64,000 nucleotides of DNA from a bacterium 1xD8-48 (GTDB lineage: Bacteria; Bacillota; Clostridia; Lachnospirales; Lachnospiraceae), in contig QZDS01000023.1 of NCBI GenBank assembly GCA_009917455.1, positions 19,166-83,165 of the forward strand, given 5' to 3'. Below, piece by piece: positions 34,472-43,402 of the stretch. The translations under genes and the position numbers were made by a program. The notes beneath the pieces are model-generated. The model ran no database searches. It was not told where the DNA came from and saw only the letters and a program-made list of their open reading frames with translations. Each line of letters begins with the position of its first letter. The first letter of the stretch is position 1.

Positions 34472-34858
34472 TTACACCTCGTCTTCCTCCGTATCCCCGT
34501 CCGCTTCCTCGCCGGCGACCTCGTCAATCAGCCTTGACATTCTCACACCGTATTCGATAGACTGGTCGCCGATGAAATGAATCTCCGGCGTGTTGCGTAA
34601 ATTTATTCTGGATGCCAGCTCCCTGCGGATAAACCCTTCCGCATTTTTAAGCCCCAAAATGGTATCCTTCTGTGCCTTTTCATCCCCATAAACGCTAATC
34701 CACGCCTTACAGGTCTTTAAGTCCGGGGCTACCTCAACGGAGACCACAGATGTAAGAGGGCTGATTCTGGGGTCTTTTAACCCGCCCCTTATTATCTCAG
34801 CCAGAACTCTGTGCACTTCTCCGTTAATGCGGGTATTCTTCACACTGTTTTTTCTCAC
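34472..34858 (-). CDS. rbfA: Ribosome-binding factor A
   Basis: The 128-residue KH-type protein helps mature the 30S subunit (16S rRNA 5' end). Diagnostic segments are [20 protein letters not shown] and [20 protein letters not shown]. The start is GTG at 34858, overlapping the infB stop by four bases (GTGA), with GGAGG upstream. It ends in a short acidic tail. Its place between infB and nrnA is conserved. Confidence 0.95.
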   Translation of the reverse strand: MRKNSVKNTRINGEVHRVLAEIIRGGLKDPRISPLTSVVSVEVAPDLKTCKAWISVYGDEKAQKDTILGLKNAEGFIRRELASRINLRNTPEIHFIGDQSIEYGVRMSRLIDEVAGEEADGDTEEDEV

Positions 34859-37800
34859 CTTGGAACCTCCACCATAATATAGGCCTCCACGATATCAAGC
34901 TCCTGCATCTGGTCGAATCCGTCAAATACAAAACCGCATTCAAATCCGGCTTTCACCTCTTTTACATCGTCCTTAAAACGCTTTAAGGAAGCCAGTTTTC
35001 CTTCATAAATAAGTCCGTTATTTTCCTTTTCTCCCGGCCTTGTAATGCGAATCTTGCAATCTCTCTGGAAAATACCGTCAAGCACATAGGAGCCTGCAAT
35101 ATTTCCGACGGCGGATGCCCTGAAAATCTGCCTTACCTCCGCATGGCCAATCACCTTTTCCTCGAAAATCGGGTCTAACATTCCCTTCATGGCCGCTTCA
35201 ATGTCGGCAATTGCCTGATAAATAACTCTGTATAATTTAATATCCACGCCTTCCCTCTCCGCAATGGCCTTTGCCATGGCGTCAGGACGGACGTTAAAGC
35301 CGATAATAATCGCTGACGACGCGGAAGCAAGGGATACGTCGGATTCGTTGATGGCACCCACGCCTCCATGGATGCACTTCACCACTACCTCCTCGTTGGA
35401 AAGCTTCATAAGGCTCTGTTTTACCGCCTCCACGCTTCCCTGAACGTCCGCCTTTACAATGATATTGAGCTCCTTTAAATTGCCCGCCTGAATCTGGTTG
35501 AAAAGGTCGTCTAAGGACATCTTGGCCTTGGTCTCCTCAAGCATCTTCTCCTTATTCTGGGCAAGATAGGTCTCCGCATAGGACTTGGCTGTCTTGTCGT
35601 TTTCATGGGCGATAAACACTTCTCCGGCGCTGGGAACGTCGGAAAGGCCCAGAATTTCCACAGGTGTGGAAGGCGTTGCCTCCTTCACCCTTCTGCCCTT
35701 GTCGTCAATCATGGCTCTTACCTTGCCGTGGCTGGCGCCTGCGGAAATAAAGTCTCCCACATGCAGCGTACCCTTCTGCACCAGAACCGTAGCCACAGGA
35801 CCGCGCCCCTTGTCAAGCTCGGCCTCAATTACAAGGCCTCTTGCCTGCCTGTTGGGATTGGCCTTGAGCTCCATGATTTCCGCCGTAAGCAGAATCGTTT
35901 CAAGCAGTGTTTCAAGTCCTTCTCCCGACTTGGCCGATACGGGGACAAACTCTGTGCTTCCGCCCCAGTCCACGGGAATCAGCTCGTATTCGGTCATTTC
36001 CTGTTTTACCCTGTCAACGTTGGCGCCGGGCTTATCAATCTTATTCACGGCAACGATAATTTCAATCCCCGCCGCTTTCGCATGGTTGATTGCCTCCACT
36101 GTCTGGGGCATAACGCCGTCGTCCGCTGCCACTACAAGGATTGCAATATCCGTGGAGTTGGCGCCGCGCATACGCATTGCCGTAAACGCTTCGTGTCCCG
36201 GCGTATCCAGGAAAGTAATTGTCTGATTGTTAATATTTACAGTATACGCACCTATATGCTGTGTGATACCTCCGGCTTCCTTATCCGTCACATTTGTTTT
36301 ACGGATTGCATCGAGAAGGGAGGTTTTACCGTGGTCAACATGGCCCATAACACAGATGACAGGGGGTCTGGTTTCCAGAGTTTCCTCCTTCTCGTCATCC
36401 TCCTTTAAGAGCTCCTCAATAACGTCAACCTTTTCTTCTCTTTCACAGATAATATCATACTCAATGGCGATATTCTCTGCATCCTCAAAGGAAATATCAG
36501 AGTTTACCGTCACAATCTGCCCTTTAAGGAACAGCTTCTTGATAATAACGGAAGGCTGCAGCTTCATCTTGTCGGCAAGCTCCTTGATGGTCAGCGAATC
36601 GGCAACGGTAATCACCTTGATTTGCTCCTCCACCACTTCAACCGCCTTCTTCTCGGGTTTAATGAATCTTCCCGCTTTGTTTTTGTTCTTTACTGCTGCG
36701 TCCTCATCCTCATAGATAAAGTCCTTCCTGGATTTTTTATCCTTCTCCTGGCTGATTCTGCGTTTTTCCTCGTCACGGCGCTTCTCATCCTTAACCGGGG
36801 CTTCCGCAGCGAAACCCTTACCCTGCTTTTCGGGCCGTCTAAATCTATTATCCTGCCCCTGGCCGCCTCTCTCACTGCGGTTATTATTTCCGCCAGACCT
36901 GTTATTATTCCTTTCAGCGCCATCCCTGCGGAAATCAGTTTTGCCAGCCGGAGCGCCCGGTCGGCTAACGCCATCGGGCCTGCGTGAAGTATTCCTGTTA
37001 TTCCTCTCTCCCTGGCTCCTTTCGCCCTGATTCCTCGGCGCATTTCCCTGTGTCCTTTCATTTCTCTGGAATCTGTCCTCTCTTCCGGCAGGTCTTTGTC
37101 CGCCAGCCTCTCTCCCGACAGTCCGCTCGCCCCTCATCTGGTTATTCCTGTTTCCGCCTTCGCCTCTCGCCGGCCGCTCGGAACGTGCGTCCGTCCTTAC
37201 CTGTCTTTCGGAACGCCCCGCAGACTCTGTGCGGGCTGCCGGTCCGGCCTGTGCCATCGCTCTGGCGTCTCTTTCCGCCTGCGCCGCTTCAGTTGCGCGT
37301 GCTGCCTGGGCAGCCTGCGCCTCCCGCTCGGCACGGGCTGCTTCCTCCGCCCGTGCTGCCTGGGCTTCTCTCTCGGCGCGGGCCGCCTGGGCGTTCCTCT
37401 GCTGTCTTTCCATTTCCATCCTTCTTGCCGTCTGCCTGAAATCCGACTGCATACTTTCCGGCATGGAGGGTGCTGTCAGAGGGCGGATGATTTTGTGGGG
37501 TGCCTCCTGTCTGCGTGCTCCCTGTCCCTGATTCTGGGACTGTCCCTGCCTTCCGCCGCCTGCCGGCCTGTTTCCCTGCCGGCCACCCTGTCCCTGAGGC
37601 GCCCTGCGCTCGCCCGAAGGTCGCTGCTGTCCCGGAATGTTACTGTTGCGTGGATTGCTCACAACGATAATTTTCTTTTTCTTTTTGGGCTGTTCGCCGC
37701 CCGCTGCCGGTCTCTGCTCCCTGCCGTTCATGGCATTGCCATTTGCAGCAGTACTATTTGCGGCAGCGCTGCCTGATGCCGGTTCGGACTTTGCCGTCTC

Positions 37801-38139
37801 CGGCTTCGTGCCGACTGTTTCCGGCTTTCCTGACTCCGAAGCCGCTAATTTTGCGCCGGCTGCCCCTGACTTTGCACCAGACGCCTCCGGCTTTCCGCCG
37901 GCCGCCGGTCTTTCCTCATACTTTGCCGCCGCCTTTACGCCCTCTAAAGCCCCTGATTTCACACCGTCAGTCCCTGGCTTTGCCTTTCCGAAAGCCTTTC
38001 TGACCATTTCCGCCGCATCCTCTTCAAGAGAGCTCTGCGCCGCCTTTACTTCAATTCCTTTATCCTGCAGAAAAGCAATGATTTCCCTGCTTTGCTTTTC
38101 CATTTCCTTTGCTATTTCATGCACCTTTATTTTGGCCAT
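34855..38139 (-). CDS. infB: Translation initiation factor IF-2
   Basis: The 1094-residue GTPase delivers initiator tRNA to the 30S subunit. The G domain has [26 protein letters not shown] and NKIDKPGA, followed by domains II, III and IV. An IF2_N module ([20 protein letters not shown]) starts the protein and a second lies before the G domain ([20 protein letters not shown]). Between them, about residues 55-430, is a long low-complexity region rich in Ala, Arg, Gln, Asn and Gly, including [18 protein letters not shown] repeats. It is larger than many IF-2 proteins because of this linker. The start follows GGAGGTAGTGGA. It overlaps rbfA. Confidence 0.97.
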   Translation of the reverse strand: MAKIKVHEIAKEMEKQSREIIAFLQDKGIEVKAAQSSLEEDAAEMVRKAFGKAKPGTDGVKSGALEGVKAAAKYEERPAAGGKPEASGAKSGAAGAKLAASESGKPETVGTKPETAKSEPASGSAAANSTAANGNAMNGREQRPAAGGEQPKKKKKIIVVSNPRNSNIPGQQRPSGERRAPQGQGGRQGNRPAGGGRQGQSQNQGQGARRQEAPHKIIRPLTAPSMPESMQSDFRQTARRMEMERQQRNAQAARAEREAQAARAEEAARAEREAQAAQAARATEAAQAERDARAMAQAGPAARTESAGRSERQVRTDARSERPARGEGGNRNNQMRGERTVGREAGGQRPAGREDRFQRNERTQGNAPRNQGERSQGERNNRNTSRRPDGVSRPGAPAGKTDFRRDGAERNNNRSGGNNNRSERGGQGQDNRFRRPEKQGKGFAAEAPVKDEKRRDEEKRRISQEKDKKSRKDFIYEDEDAAVKNKNKAGRFIKPEKKAVEVVEEQIKVITVADSLTIKELADKMKLQPSVIIKKLFLKGQIVTVNSDISFEDAENIAIEYDIICEREEKVDVIEELLKEDDEKEETLETRPPVICVMGHVDHGKTSLLDAIRKTNVTDKEAGGITQHIGAYTVNINNQTITFLDTPGHEAFTAMRMRGANSTDIAILVVAADDGVMPQTVEAINHAKAAGIEIIVAVNKIDKPGANVDRVKQEMTEYELIPVDWGGSTEFVPVSAKSGEGLETLLETILLTAEIMELKANPNRQARGLVIEAELDKGRGPVATVLVQKGTLHVGDFISAGASHGKVRAMIDDKGRRVKEATPSTPVEILGLSDVPSAGEVFIAHENDKTAKSYAETYLAQNKEKMLEETKAKMSLDDLFNQIQAGNLKELNIIVKADVQGSVEAVKQSLMKLSNEEVVVKCIHGGVGAINESDVSLASASSAIIIGFNVRPDAMAKAIAEREGVDIKLYRVIYQAIADIEAAMKGMLDPIFEEKVIGHAEVRQIFRASAVGNIAGSYVLDGIFQRDCKIRITRPGEKENNGLIYEGKLASLKRFKDDVKEVKAGFECGFVFDGFDQMQELDIVEAYIMVEVPR

Positions 38140-38161
38140 TCCACTACCTCCGTCTCATGCC

Positions 38162-38467
38162 TTATGATTCTTCCAAACGTTTCATGATATTTGCCGCCAT
38201 TCCCTCGTCCGTAACAGCCACAGATGTTCTCATTTCCCTGCCGATTGCCCTGCCAAGCTGCACCTTGTCGGAATAAAAATAAATCGGCGTATTATAAAAA
38301 GCACACATATTGGTAAACTTTTTCTTAGTATTATCAGAAGCGTCGTTTCCGATAATCACCATTGCCGCGCTGCCCTCTTTGACCGCTTTTTCCGTTGAGA
38401 ACTCGCCGCTTCTCAGATTCCTCCCTTTCGCTGCCAGCCCTAAAAGGGATAATACTCTGTCATTCAT
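38162..38467 (-). CDS. ylxQ: L7Ae-family ribosomal-associated protein (YlxQ)
   Basis: The 101-residue protein is the L7Ae/L30e-type RNA-binding protein found between ylxR and infB in Firmicutes. It begins NDRVLSLLGLAAKGRNLRSGE and has the KKKFTNMC segment that follows the RNA-contact loop. The start ATG at 38467 overlaps the ylxR stop (GAATGA), so the two are coupled; a longer in-frame start inside ylxR is rejected. Its exact role is poorly known; it probably binds kink-turn RNA. Confidence 0.9.
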   Translation of the reverse strand: MNDRVLSLLGLAAKGRNLRSGEFSTEKAVKEGSAAMVIIGNDASDNTKKKFTNMCAFYNTPIYFYSDKVQLGRAIGREMRTSVAVTDEGMAANIMKRLEES

Positions 38468-38729
38468 GAATCGCTGTAAACTCCTTTTCCAGATTGTCAT
38501 ACACTTCGTTTGGAATACTCATTTTGAAAGACCGTTCCAATCCCTTACTCTTTCGCGCTTTCAAAAGACACTCTCTTTCCATACAAAGATAAGCACCTCT
38601 TCCGTTCTTTTTGCCTGTTACATCCAGCACAATTTCATCCTCCGGCGTTTTCAGAATGCGCATCATTTCCTTTTTGTTTTTCATTTCTCCGCATCCGATG
38701 CACTGCCGCATGGGGATTTTCTTTGCCAT
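38460..38729 (-). CDS. ylxR: YlxR-family RNA-binding protein (RnpM)
   Basis: The 89-residue protein matches YlxR (also called RnpM). It has MRQCIGCGEMKNKKEMMRI with the CxxC and basic surface, then GRGAYLCMERECL. Family members bind RNA and have been linked to RNase P modulation. A GGGGGG run precedes the start. It lies ten bases after nusA and overlaps ylxQ, as in other Firmicutes. Confidence 0.93.
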   Translation of the reverse strand: MAKKIPMRQCIGCGEMKNKKEMMRILKTPEDEIVLDVTGKKNGRGAYLCMERECLLKARKSKGLERSFKMSIPNEVYDNLEKEFTAIHE

Positions 38730-38739
38730 GAAATCCCCC

Positions 38740-40113
38740 CTATTCCTTTATATCTTCAGCGGCCTTTGCGTATTCTTCCGAATCTTCGTAATCTTCAATT
38801 TCTTCTTCGTATCCCTCTTCGCCGCCCTCTTCTATATATTCACCGCCGGAAGCTTCTTCGGCATATTCGCCGCCGTCGTCCTGCGCATACTCATCCTCAA
38901 AGCCTTCCCCGGCATATTCGCCGTCCTGCGCGTAACCGCCGTCAGAGCCGTCCTCCCCGTATTCCTCCTCATAGCTTTCGGCATATTCCGTCTCTGTACC
39001 GTATTCGCCGCCCTCGTAATCCTCGTCGTATTCGTCATACTCATCCAGATAATCTTCATAACGGAAGCCCGGAGCATCCTTGGCCTGGGTCTCGCTCTTG
39101 ATATCAATCTTATAGCCTGTAAGCCTTGCCGCCAGCCTGGCGTTCTGCCCCTCTTTGCCGATGGCAAGGGAAAGCTGGTAATCGGGCACCACCACCTTGG
39201 CCGTCTTTTCGTCCGGGTCGGCAAACACCGCCACGATTTTAGCCGGTGAAAGGGCGTTCTGAATCAGGTTGCCCGGATTTTCATCCCAGTTGATGATATC
39301 GATTTTCTCTCCCCGCAGCTCCTCCACAATAGAATTTACACGGACTCCGTTTAATCCGACGCATGCGCCCACCGCGTCAACGTTGGGGTTGTTGGACTTC
39401 ACCGCCATCTTGGTTCTGCTTCCCGCTTCTCTGGCGATGCTCATAATCTCCACCGTGCCGTCGCGGATTTCTGTAACTTCCGCTTCAAACAGCCTCTTTA
39501 CCAGCTCCGGATGGGTACGGCTCACTAAAATCCTGGGACCCTTGGGCGTGTTCTTCACCTCCAGGATATATACCTTAATCCTCTCCGTAGGCCGGAACAC
39601 TTCGCTCTTTACCTGCTCGCTGTCATTTAAGATGCCATCGGCTTTTCCCAGATTAATGCTGATATTTCTTCCAATGTAACGCTGTACAATACCCGTTACG
39701 ATATCCTTTTCCTTCTCAAAATACTGGTTATAGATAACGCTTCTTTCCTCCTCGCGGATTTTCTGGAGAATCACGTTCTTTGCGTTCTGTGTTGCAATCC
39801 GCCCGAACTCCTTAGACTTAATCTCCACATGGATAATATCGCCGGGCTGTGCGTCCGACTTGATTTCTCTGGCATCCTCCAAAGATATCTGAAGGCAGTC
39901 GTCCTCCACTTCCTCCTCTACCACTTCCTTTTCCGCATAGCAGAGAAAATCGCAGGTTTCCCTGTTGATTTCAACCTTCACGTTATCAGATTTGCCAAAA
40001 TGATTCTTGCATGCCGTAATCAGAGAATTTTCGATTGCCTCAAAAAGCGTTTCCTTGCTGATTTCCTTCTCCTTTTCCAACACATCCAATGCTTCCATTA
40101 ATTCCTTGTTCAT
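38740..40113 (-). CDS. nusA: Transcription factor NusA with long acidic C-terminal tail
   Basis: The 457-residue protein has the NusA N-terminal domain (about 1-130), an S1 domain (about 135-200, GIVQRYIGRNISINLGKADG) and two KH domains (about 205-340, including GACVGLNGVRV and LAIGKEGQNARLAARLTGYK). It controls pausing and termination. Residues 352-457 form a tail rich in Glu, Asp, Gly and Tyr with imperfect EYAE/EYG repeats, which Bacillus-type NusA lacks. Gram-negative NusA carries acidic AR repeats at the same end, but these are different in sequence. It follows rimP by 38 bases. A purine-rich AAGGATAAGG precedes the start. Confidence 0.95.
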   Translation of the reverse strand: MNKELMEALDVLEKEKEISKETLFEAIENSLITACKNHFGKSDNVKVEINRETCDFLCYAEKEVVEEEVEDDCLQISLEDAREIKSDAQPGDIIHVEIKSKEFGRIATQNAKNVILQKIREEERSVIYNQYFEKEKDIVTGIVQRYIGRNISINLGKADGILNDSEQVKSEVFRPTERIKVYILEVKNTPKGPRILVSRTHPELVKRLFEAEVTEIRDGTVEIMSIAREAGSRTKMAVKSNNPNVDAVGACVGLNGVRVNSIVEELRGEKIDIINWDENPGNLIQNALSPAKIVAVFADPDEKTAKVVVPDYQLSLAIGKEGQNARLAARLTGYKIDIKSETQAKDAPGFRYEDYLDEYDEYDEDYEGGEYGTETEYAESYEEEYGEDGSDGGYAQDGEYAGEGFEDEYAQDDGGEYAEEASGGEYIEEGGEEGYEEEIEDYEDSEEYAKAAEDIKE

Positions 40114-40151
40114 TTTCCTTATCCTTTCCGCCCTTTGTTTTCTTATCGGGG

Positions 40152-40634
40152 CTAAAAATCCAATGTCAGTCTGACAACTGCAATATCTTTCCTGTTAAAC
40201 ACAGTCTTTTCCCCTTCACCTTCATTGGAAGACGGCATTTCGATGGTGATGGTGCCCTCGTCAAACGTCGTTAAAAAACCTGTAAATTCCCTCACGCCGC
40301 CTACCGGCTTAAAGGTCTTAATCTCCACCTCTTCACCAAGGCTCTTCTCAAGATGCTTATCCTTCTTAAGCTGTCTGCCAAGTCCCGGCGAGCTGACCTC
40401 CAGAATATAAGCGTCATCTATAAAATCCTCTCTGTCAAGGGCATCGGAAAGGGCGCGGCTGACGTTTTCACAGTCGTCAATGGAAACTCCCTCCTCCTTA
40501 TCGATATAGCACCGCAGATACTGCTCGCCCCCCTCCCGGACATATTCAATATCATAAATCTCCACATGATTTGCCTCGGCTATGGGCGTTAAAAGCGCCT
40601 CGCATCTCTTCTCATAATCTTCTCTTTTTGACAT
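40152..40634 (-). CDS. rimP: Ribosome maturation factor RimP
   Basis: The 160-residue protein assists 30S assembly. It has the RimP blocks YDIEYVREGGEQYLRCYID, SIDDCENVSRALSDALD and LEVSSPGLGRQLK. It is the first gene of the operon, with GAGGTGAGCAG before the start. Its roughly 70-base leader holds an intrinsic terminator hairpin (40658-40681) that may attenuate the whole operon. Confidence 0.95.
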   Translation of the reverse strand: MSKREDYEKRCEALLTPIAEANHVEIYDIEYVREGGEQYLRCYIDKEEGVSIDDCENVSRALSDALDREDFIDDAYILEVSSPGLGRQLKKDKHLEKSLGEEVEIKTFKPVGGVREFTGFLTTFDEGTITIEMPSSNEGEGEKTVFNRKDIAVVRLTLDF

Positions 40635-40652
40635 CTGCTCACCTCTATCCCC

Positions 40653-40681
40653 AAAAAAGAGTGGACCGCAAAGCCCACTCT
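40653..40681 (-). promoter_or_regulatory. rimP leader attenuator hairpin
   Basis: On the minus strand AGAGTGG pairs with CCACTCT (40675-40681 and 40658-40664) around a ten-base loop, followed by T6. It lies between the operon promoter (40711-40739) and rimP, so it must be read through or regulated. A rimP-leader RNA with such a terminator is described for Firmicutes; membership in that family is inferred from position and structure. Confidence 0.7.
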
Positions 40682-40710
40682 AAATTAACAAGTATCCATA
40701 ATTCTTCTGT

Positions 40711-40739
40711 ATTGTAGCACTCCTTAAGGCGAATTGCAA
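40711..40739 (-). promoter_or_regulatory. Promoter of the rimP-nusA-infB operon
   Basis: TTGCAA (40734-40739) and TACAAT (40711-40716) on the minus strand are separated by 17 bases. The expected start of transcription, about 40704, leaves a leader of about 70 bases. Confidence 0.65.
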
Positions 40740-40764
40740 TATACTTTTAGCATTTTTCCGTCAT

Positions 40765-41715
40765 TTATGCCGGTTCTTTCTGATTTTCCTCCTTCCAGAG
40801 CCGGTAAAGCAGCGCTGCCGCCAGCGCAATAAAGCCTGCTCCGCCAATCAGCCCCACACAGGAGGGCCCCAGAAATACGTTGTAAGGCTTTTCAAGAGAG
40901 GTAAAGTAAACCCCAAAAGCCGCCAGGCCGTTTAACATCCCGTGCCCTACAACCGCCGGGAGACAGCTTTTTGTTTTTATCGTCACATAGGACAGGATAA
41001 TCCCCATTACAATACAGAAAATACACATGGATAAAATTCCCGTCACCGGATATCCCCGGTAGCCCACGCCGTAATTATGACCCATGACCGTAAGAGGCGC
41101 GTGCCACAGCCCCCAGATAAGACCGCCAAGCAGCAGCGCCGGAACCGTCTTAAACTGCTTTAACAATCTGGGAAGCAGATAGCCCCTCCAGCCCCATTCC
41201 TCTCCCAGACAGGGAAGAAGGTTCAATAGCGGCGCCATAACAACGCCCATCATCAGCTGATTTGTGACGACTCTTTTCGCCTGCTGCGCGGTAACGGTAT
41301 CCGCCGAAGCTCCCGCGCTCTCCGCCTGAGCCTTTAAAAGCACCTGCACATATCCCATTTCCGAATCAAAATGGTCGGGAAAAATTATAAAATAAAGCGC
41401 CGCTCCCAGAAAAATCAGCAGGGCAAACCCCGGCCAGACCAGCGCGTAATACTTCAGATTTCCCCTCAGGTTAAGGGAAATTCTAAGGTTCCCTGTCAGT
41501 CTGTCTTTCGTAAACAAAATGGTGAGAAGCGCCCCCGTTGCCGGGATAAACATCACGCTGCTTATGAGAGCCTGCGCCGTGTAGGCAGCAGTCACATCCG
41601 TGCTCCCCGCCATGGGCATAATGACAAAGATTTCCACCGCGTAGGTAAAAATAAAGGTAATCAGCAGATAAATAACTATCTGCCGGATATTGGCTTTCTT
41701 TTCGTCTGCATTCAT
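40765..41715 (-). CDS. CPBP-family (CAAX-like) intramembrane metalloprotease
   Basis: The 316-residue polytopic membrane protein has the CPBP/Abi motifs: EEWGWRGYLLPRL (motif 1, Glu-Glu and Arg), WGLWHAP (motif 2, His), and a late segment ending in VGHGMLNG (motif 4, His). Such proteins cleave prenylated or membrane-bound proteins; some protect against bacteriocins. The start at 41715 has AGGAG seven bases upstream; an ATG six bases earlier is too close to that site, and the longer frame to 41838 has no support. It sits between manC and the rimP operon and appears to be its own unit or follow manC. Confidence 0.87.
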   Translation of the reverse strand: MNADEKKANIRQIVIYLLITFIFTYAVEIFVIMPMAGSTDVTAAYTAQALISSVMFIPATGALLTILFTKDRLTGNLRISLNLRGNLKYYALVWPGFALLIFLGAALYFIIFPDHFDSEMGYVQVLLKAQAESAGASADTVTAQQAKRVVTNQLMMGVVMAPLLNLLPCLGEEWGWRGYLLPRLLKQFKTVPALLLGGLIWGLWHAPLTVMGHNYGVGYRGYPVTGILSMCIFCIVMGIILSYVTIKTKSCLPAVVGHGMLNGLAAFGVYFTSLEKPYNVFLGPSCVGLIGGAGFIALAAALLYRLWKEENQKEPA

Positions 41716-41758
41716 ATTCATTCTCCTGATTAATTCTTCCGATGCCGGTTCGTTTACA

Positions 41759-43102
41759 TTAAAAATTCTGCTTCGTCTCCTCGTCATCAATTTCCAGCTC
41801 GAACTTCTGCTTGTCATGGACGCTGATTTCCCGTCCAAGCTGTATCTCGATGATTTTAAGCTCCGTGTCCGCCATTATGGTGTGACGGCTCCCGGCTTTC
41901 ATTTCCAGAACGTCGCCGGCCTCTACCCTGCGGCACACCCCGTCAATCACACACCGGCCTTTTCCTGAAATGATATTCCAGATTTCATCCCGTCTGGCAT
42001 GGCTGTGGTAATTCATACCATGCCCCGGCTTTAAGGTCACCTTGCTGGTCCGGCTTTCCCTGGTAACGTCCAGAACCAGAAAATCCCCCCAGGATTTCTC
42101 TGCAAACATCACCTGCTGGTCGATTTTATCCACAAAAGGCTTGATATAGCTGGACTGCTCCTTATCGGAAACCAGAATTCCCTCAGGGCTTGCGGACACC
42201 ACCATATTTTTCAGCCCCATACAAAGCACCGGGACGTCCAGCTCGTTGAGCACATGCACGTTCTCGCAGGTCTCGTTTAAAATCGCCTCTCCTACACAGG
42301 GCTCCTCCATGGCCTCTGATAAGGTGTTCCAGGTTCCAAGATCCTTCCACTGTCCCTGAAAGCGCATCACGCAGATATCCGTCTCCCTCTCCACAACCGC
42401 ATAGTCAAAGCTGATTTTATCCAGAGAATCATATCTGTCAAATAAAGTCTCATAATCCGCATACCCGATAATCTGTTTTGCCTTTCCAAGCACATATTTC
42501 ATCTTATAGGCAAACACACCGCCGTTCCAGAGAGCGCCCTGACTGATATACTCCTTTGCGGTTTCCGCGTCCGGCTTTTCACGGAAGGTTTTCACCCCGC
42601 TCACCGTTTTCTTATCTGTGGGAAGGATATAACCGTATTTTTCACTGGGATAGGTGGGCTCCATTCCCATAAGCACCAGGCTGGCAGCGCTTTCCTCTGC
42701 CAGAGCCGCCAGTTTTTTCAACGCCTCAAAATAGTCGATTTCCACATAAGGGTCCACAGGACAGACAATCACGGGTTCCTCCTGTGAAATCCCGCAAACG
42801 TCATGAAGATATGCCGTAGCCAGCACGATGGCCGGAAAGGTATCCCTGCGACAGGGCTCCACACAGACTAAAACCTCGTCCCCAAGCTGGTTGTGAATAG
42901 AGGACGCCTGGGTTTTCGAGGTCGCAATCGTGACTGTTGCCCCTTCGTCCACCTCCCGTATCTGATGGTACATCCGCTGTACCATGGATTCGTAACCTCC
43001 GTCCTTTGTCCTGAAAATTTTGATAAACTGCTTGGAGCGGATATCATTGGACAGCGGCCATAACCGCTTTCCCGAGCCGCCCGACAATAAAATAATGTGC
43101 AT
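41759..43102 (-). CDS. manC: Mannose-1-phosphate guanylyltransferase with C-terminal cupin
   Basis: The 447-residue protein makes GDP-mannose. The N-terminal nucleotidyltransferase signature is LSGGSGKRLWPLSND, with the sugar-binding FREKPD further on. The C-terminal cupin (MNYHSHARRDEIWNII, with GDVLEM and HTIMA) is the type II phosphomannose isomerase domain, so the enzyme may be bifunctional. The start at 43102 follows GGGAG eight bases upstream; the frame runs 21 codons further without support. It lies just downstream of the tRNA-Trp terminator. GDP-mannose would feed surface polysaccharide or fucose synthesis, but no such cluster is in the window. Confidence 0.9.
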   Translation of the reverse strand: MHIILLSGGSGKRLWPLSNDIRSKQFIKIFRTKDGGYESMVQRMYHQIREVDEGATVTIATSKTQASSIHNQLGDEVLVCVEPCRRDTFPAIVLATAYLHDVCGISQEEPVIVCPVDPYVEIDYFEALKKLAALAEESAASLVLMGMEPTYPSEKYGYILPTDKKTVSGVKTFREKPDAETAKEYISQGALWNGGVFAYKMKYVLGKAKQIIGYADYETLFDRYDSLDKISFDYAVVERETDICVMRFQGQWKDLGTWNTLSEAMEEPCVGEAILNETCENVHVLNELDVPVLCMGLKNMVVSASPEGILVSDKEQSSYIKPFVDKIDQQVMFAEKSWGDFLVLDVTRESRTSKVTLKPGHGMNYHSHARRDEIWNIISGKGRCVIDGVCRRVEAGDVLEMKAGSRHTIMADTELKIIEIQLGREISVHDKQKFELEIDDEETKQNF

Positions 43103-43150
43103 CTGCCATTCTCCCGTTATAACAAGCTTCCTCCAGGTGCCCCCGTGCAT

Positions 43151-43201
43151 AAGAAAAAGTGTCAAGAAAACCTGTACGTCAAGTTTCTCAACACTTTTCT
43201 T
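43151..43201 (-). terminator. Terminator after tRNA-Trp
   Basis: On the minus strand AGAAAAGTGT pairs with ACACTTTTTCTT across a partly paired 28-base interior, ending in a T run. It begins five bases after the tRNA and precedes the manC ribosome site. Confidence 0.7.
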
Positions 43202-43205
43202 CCAG

Positions 43206-43276
43206 CAGGGGCAGTAGGAATCGAACCCACATCGACGGTTTTGGAGACCGCTGTTCTACCTTTGAACTATGCCCCT
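43206..43276 (-). tRNA. tRNA-Trp (anticodon CCA)
   Basis: The cloverleaf reads well on the minus strand. The acceptor stem is AGGGGCA/TGCCCCT, followed by discriminator G at 43206. The anticodon stem-loop is GCGGT-CTCCAAA-ACCGT with anticodon CCA, and the T-arm is GTGGGTTCGAATCCTAC. No CCA is encoded after the discriminator base, so it must be added by the nucleotidyltransferase. The gene is 71 bases. Confidence 0.95.
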
Positions 43277-43339
43277 ATCTCAGCGGTTTGAATCGCTGAA
43301 TGGTATCAACTGCTTATGTGTTCATCAGCATACTTCGGT

Positions 43340-43369
43340 ATTATAACTCACCAAAGCATCATCTGTCAA
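43340..43369 (-). promoter_or_regulatory. Promoter of tRNA-Trp
   Basis: Perfect TTGACA (43364-43369) and TATAAT (43340-43345) boxes on the minus strand, 18 bases apart. They lie 64 bases before the mature tRNA 5' end. Confidence 0.75.
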
Positions 43370-43402
43370 CAACTTGATTTATTTTTCTTTCATCATTTTT
43401 CT

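Noticed and set aside
35605..36408. Plus-strand ORF of 267 codons opposite infB
   Set aside because: It lies fully within the IF-2 G domain gene and is a shadow of its codon pattern.
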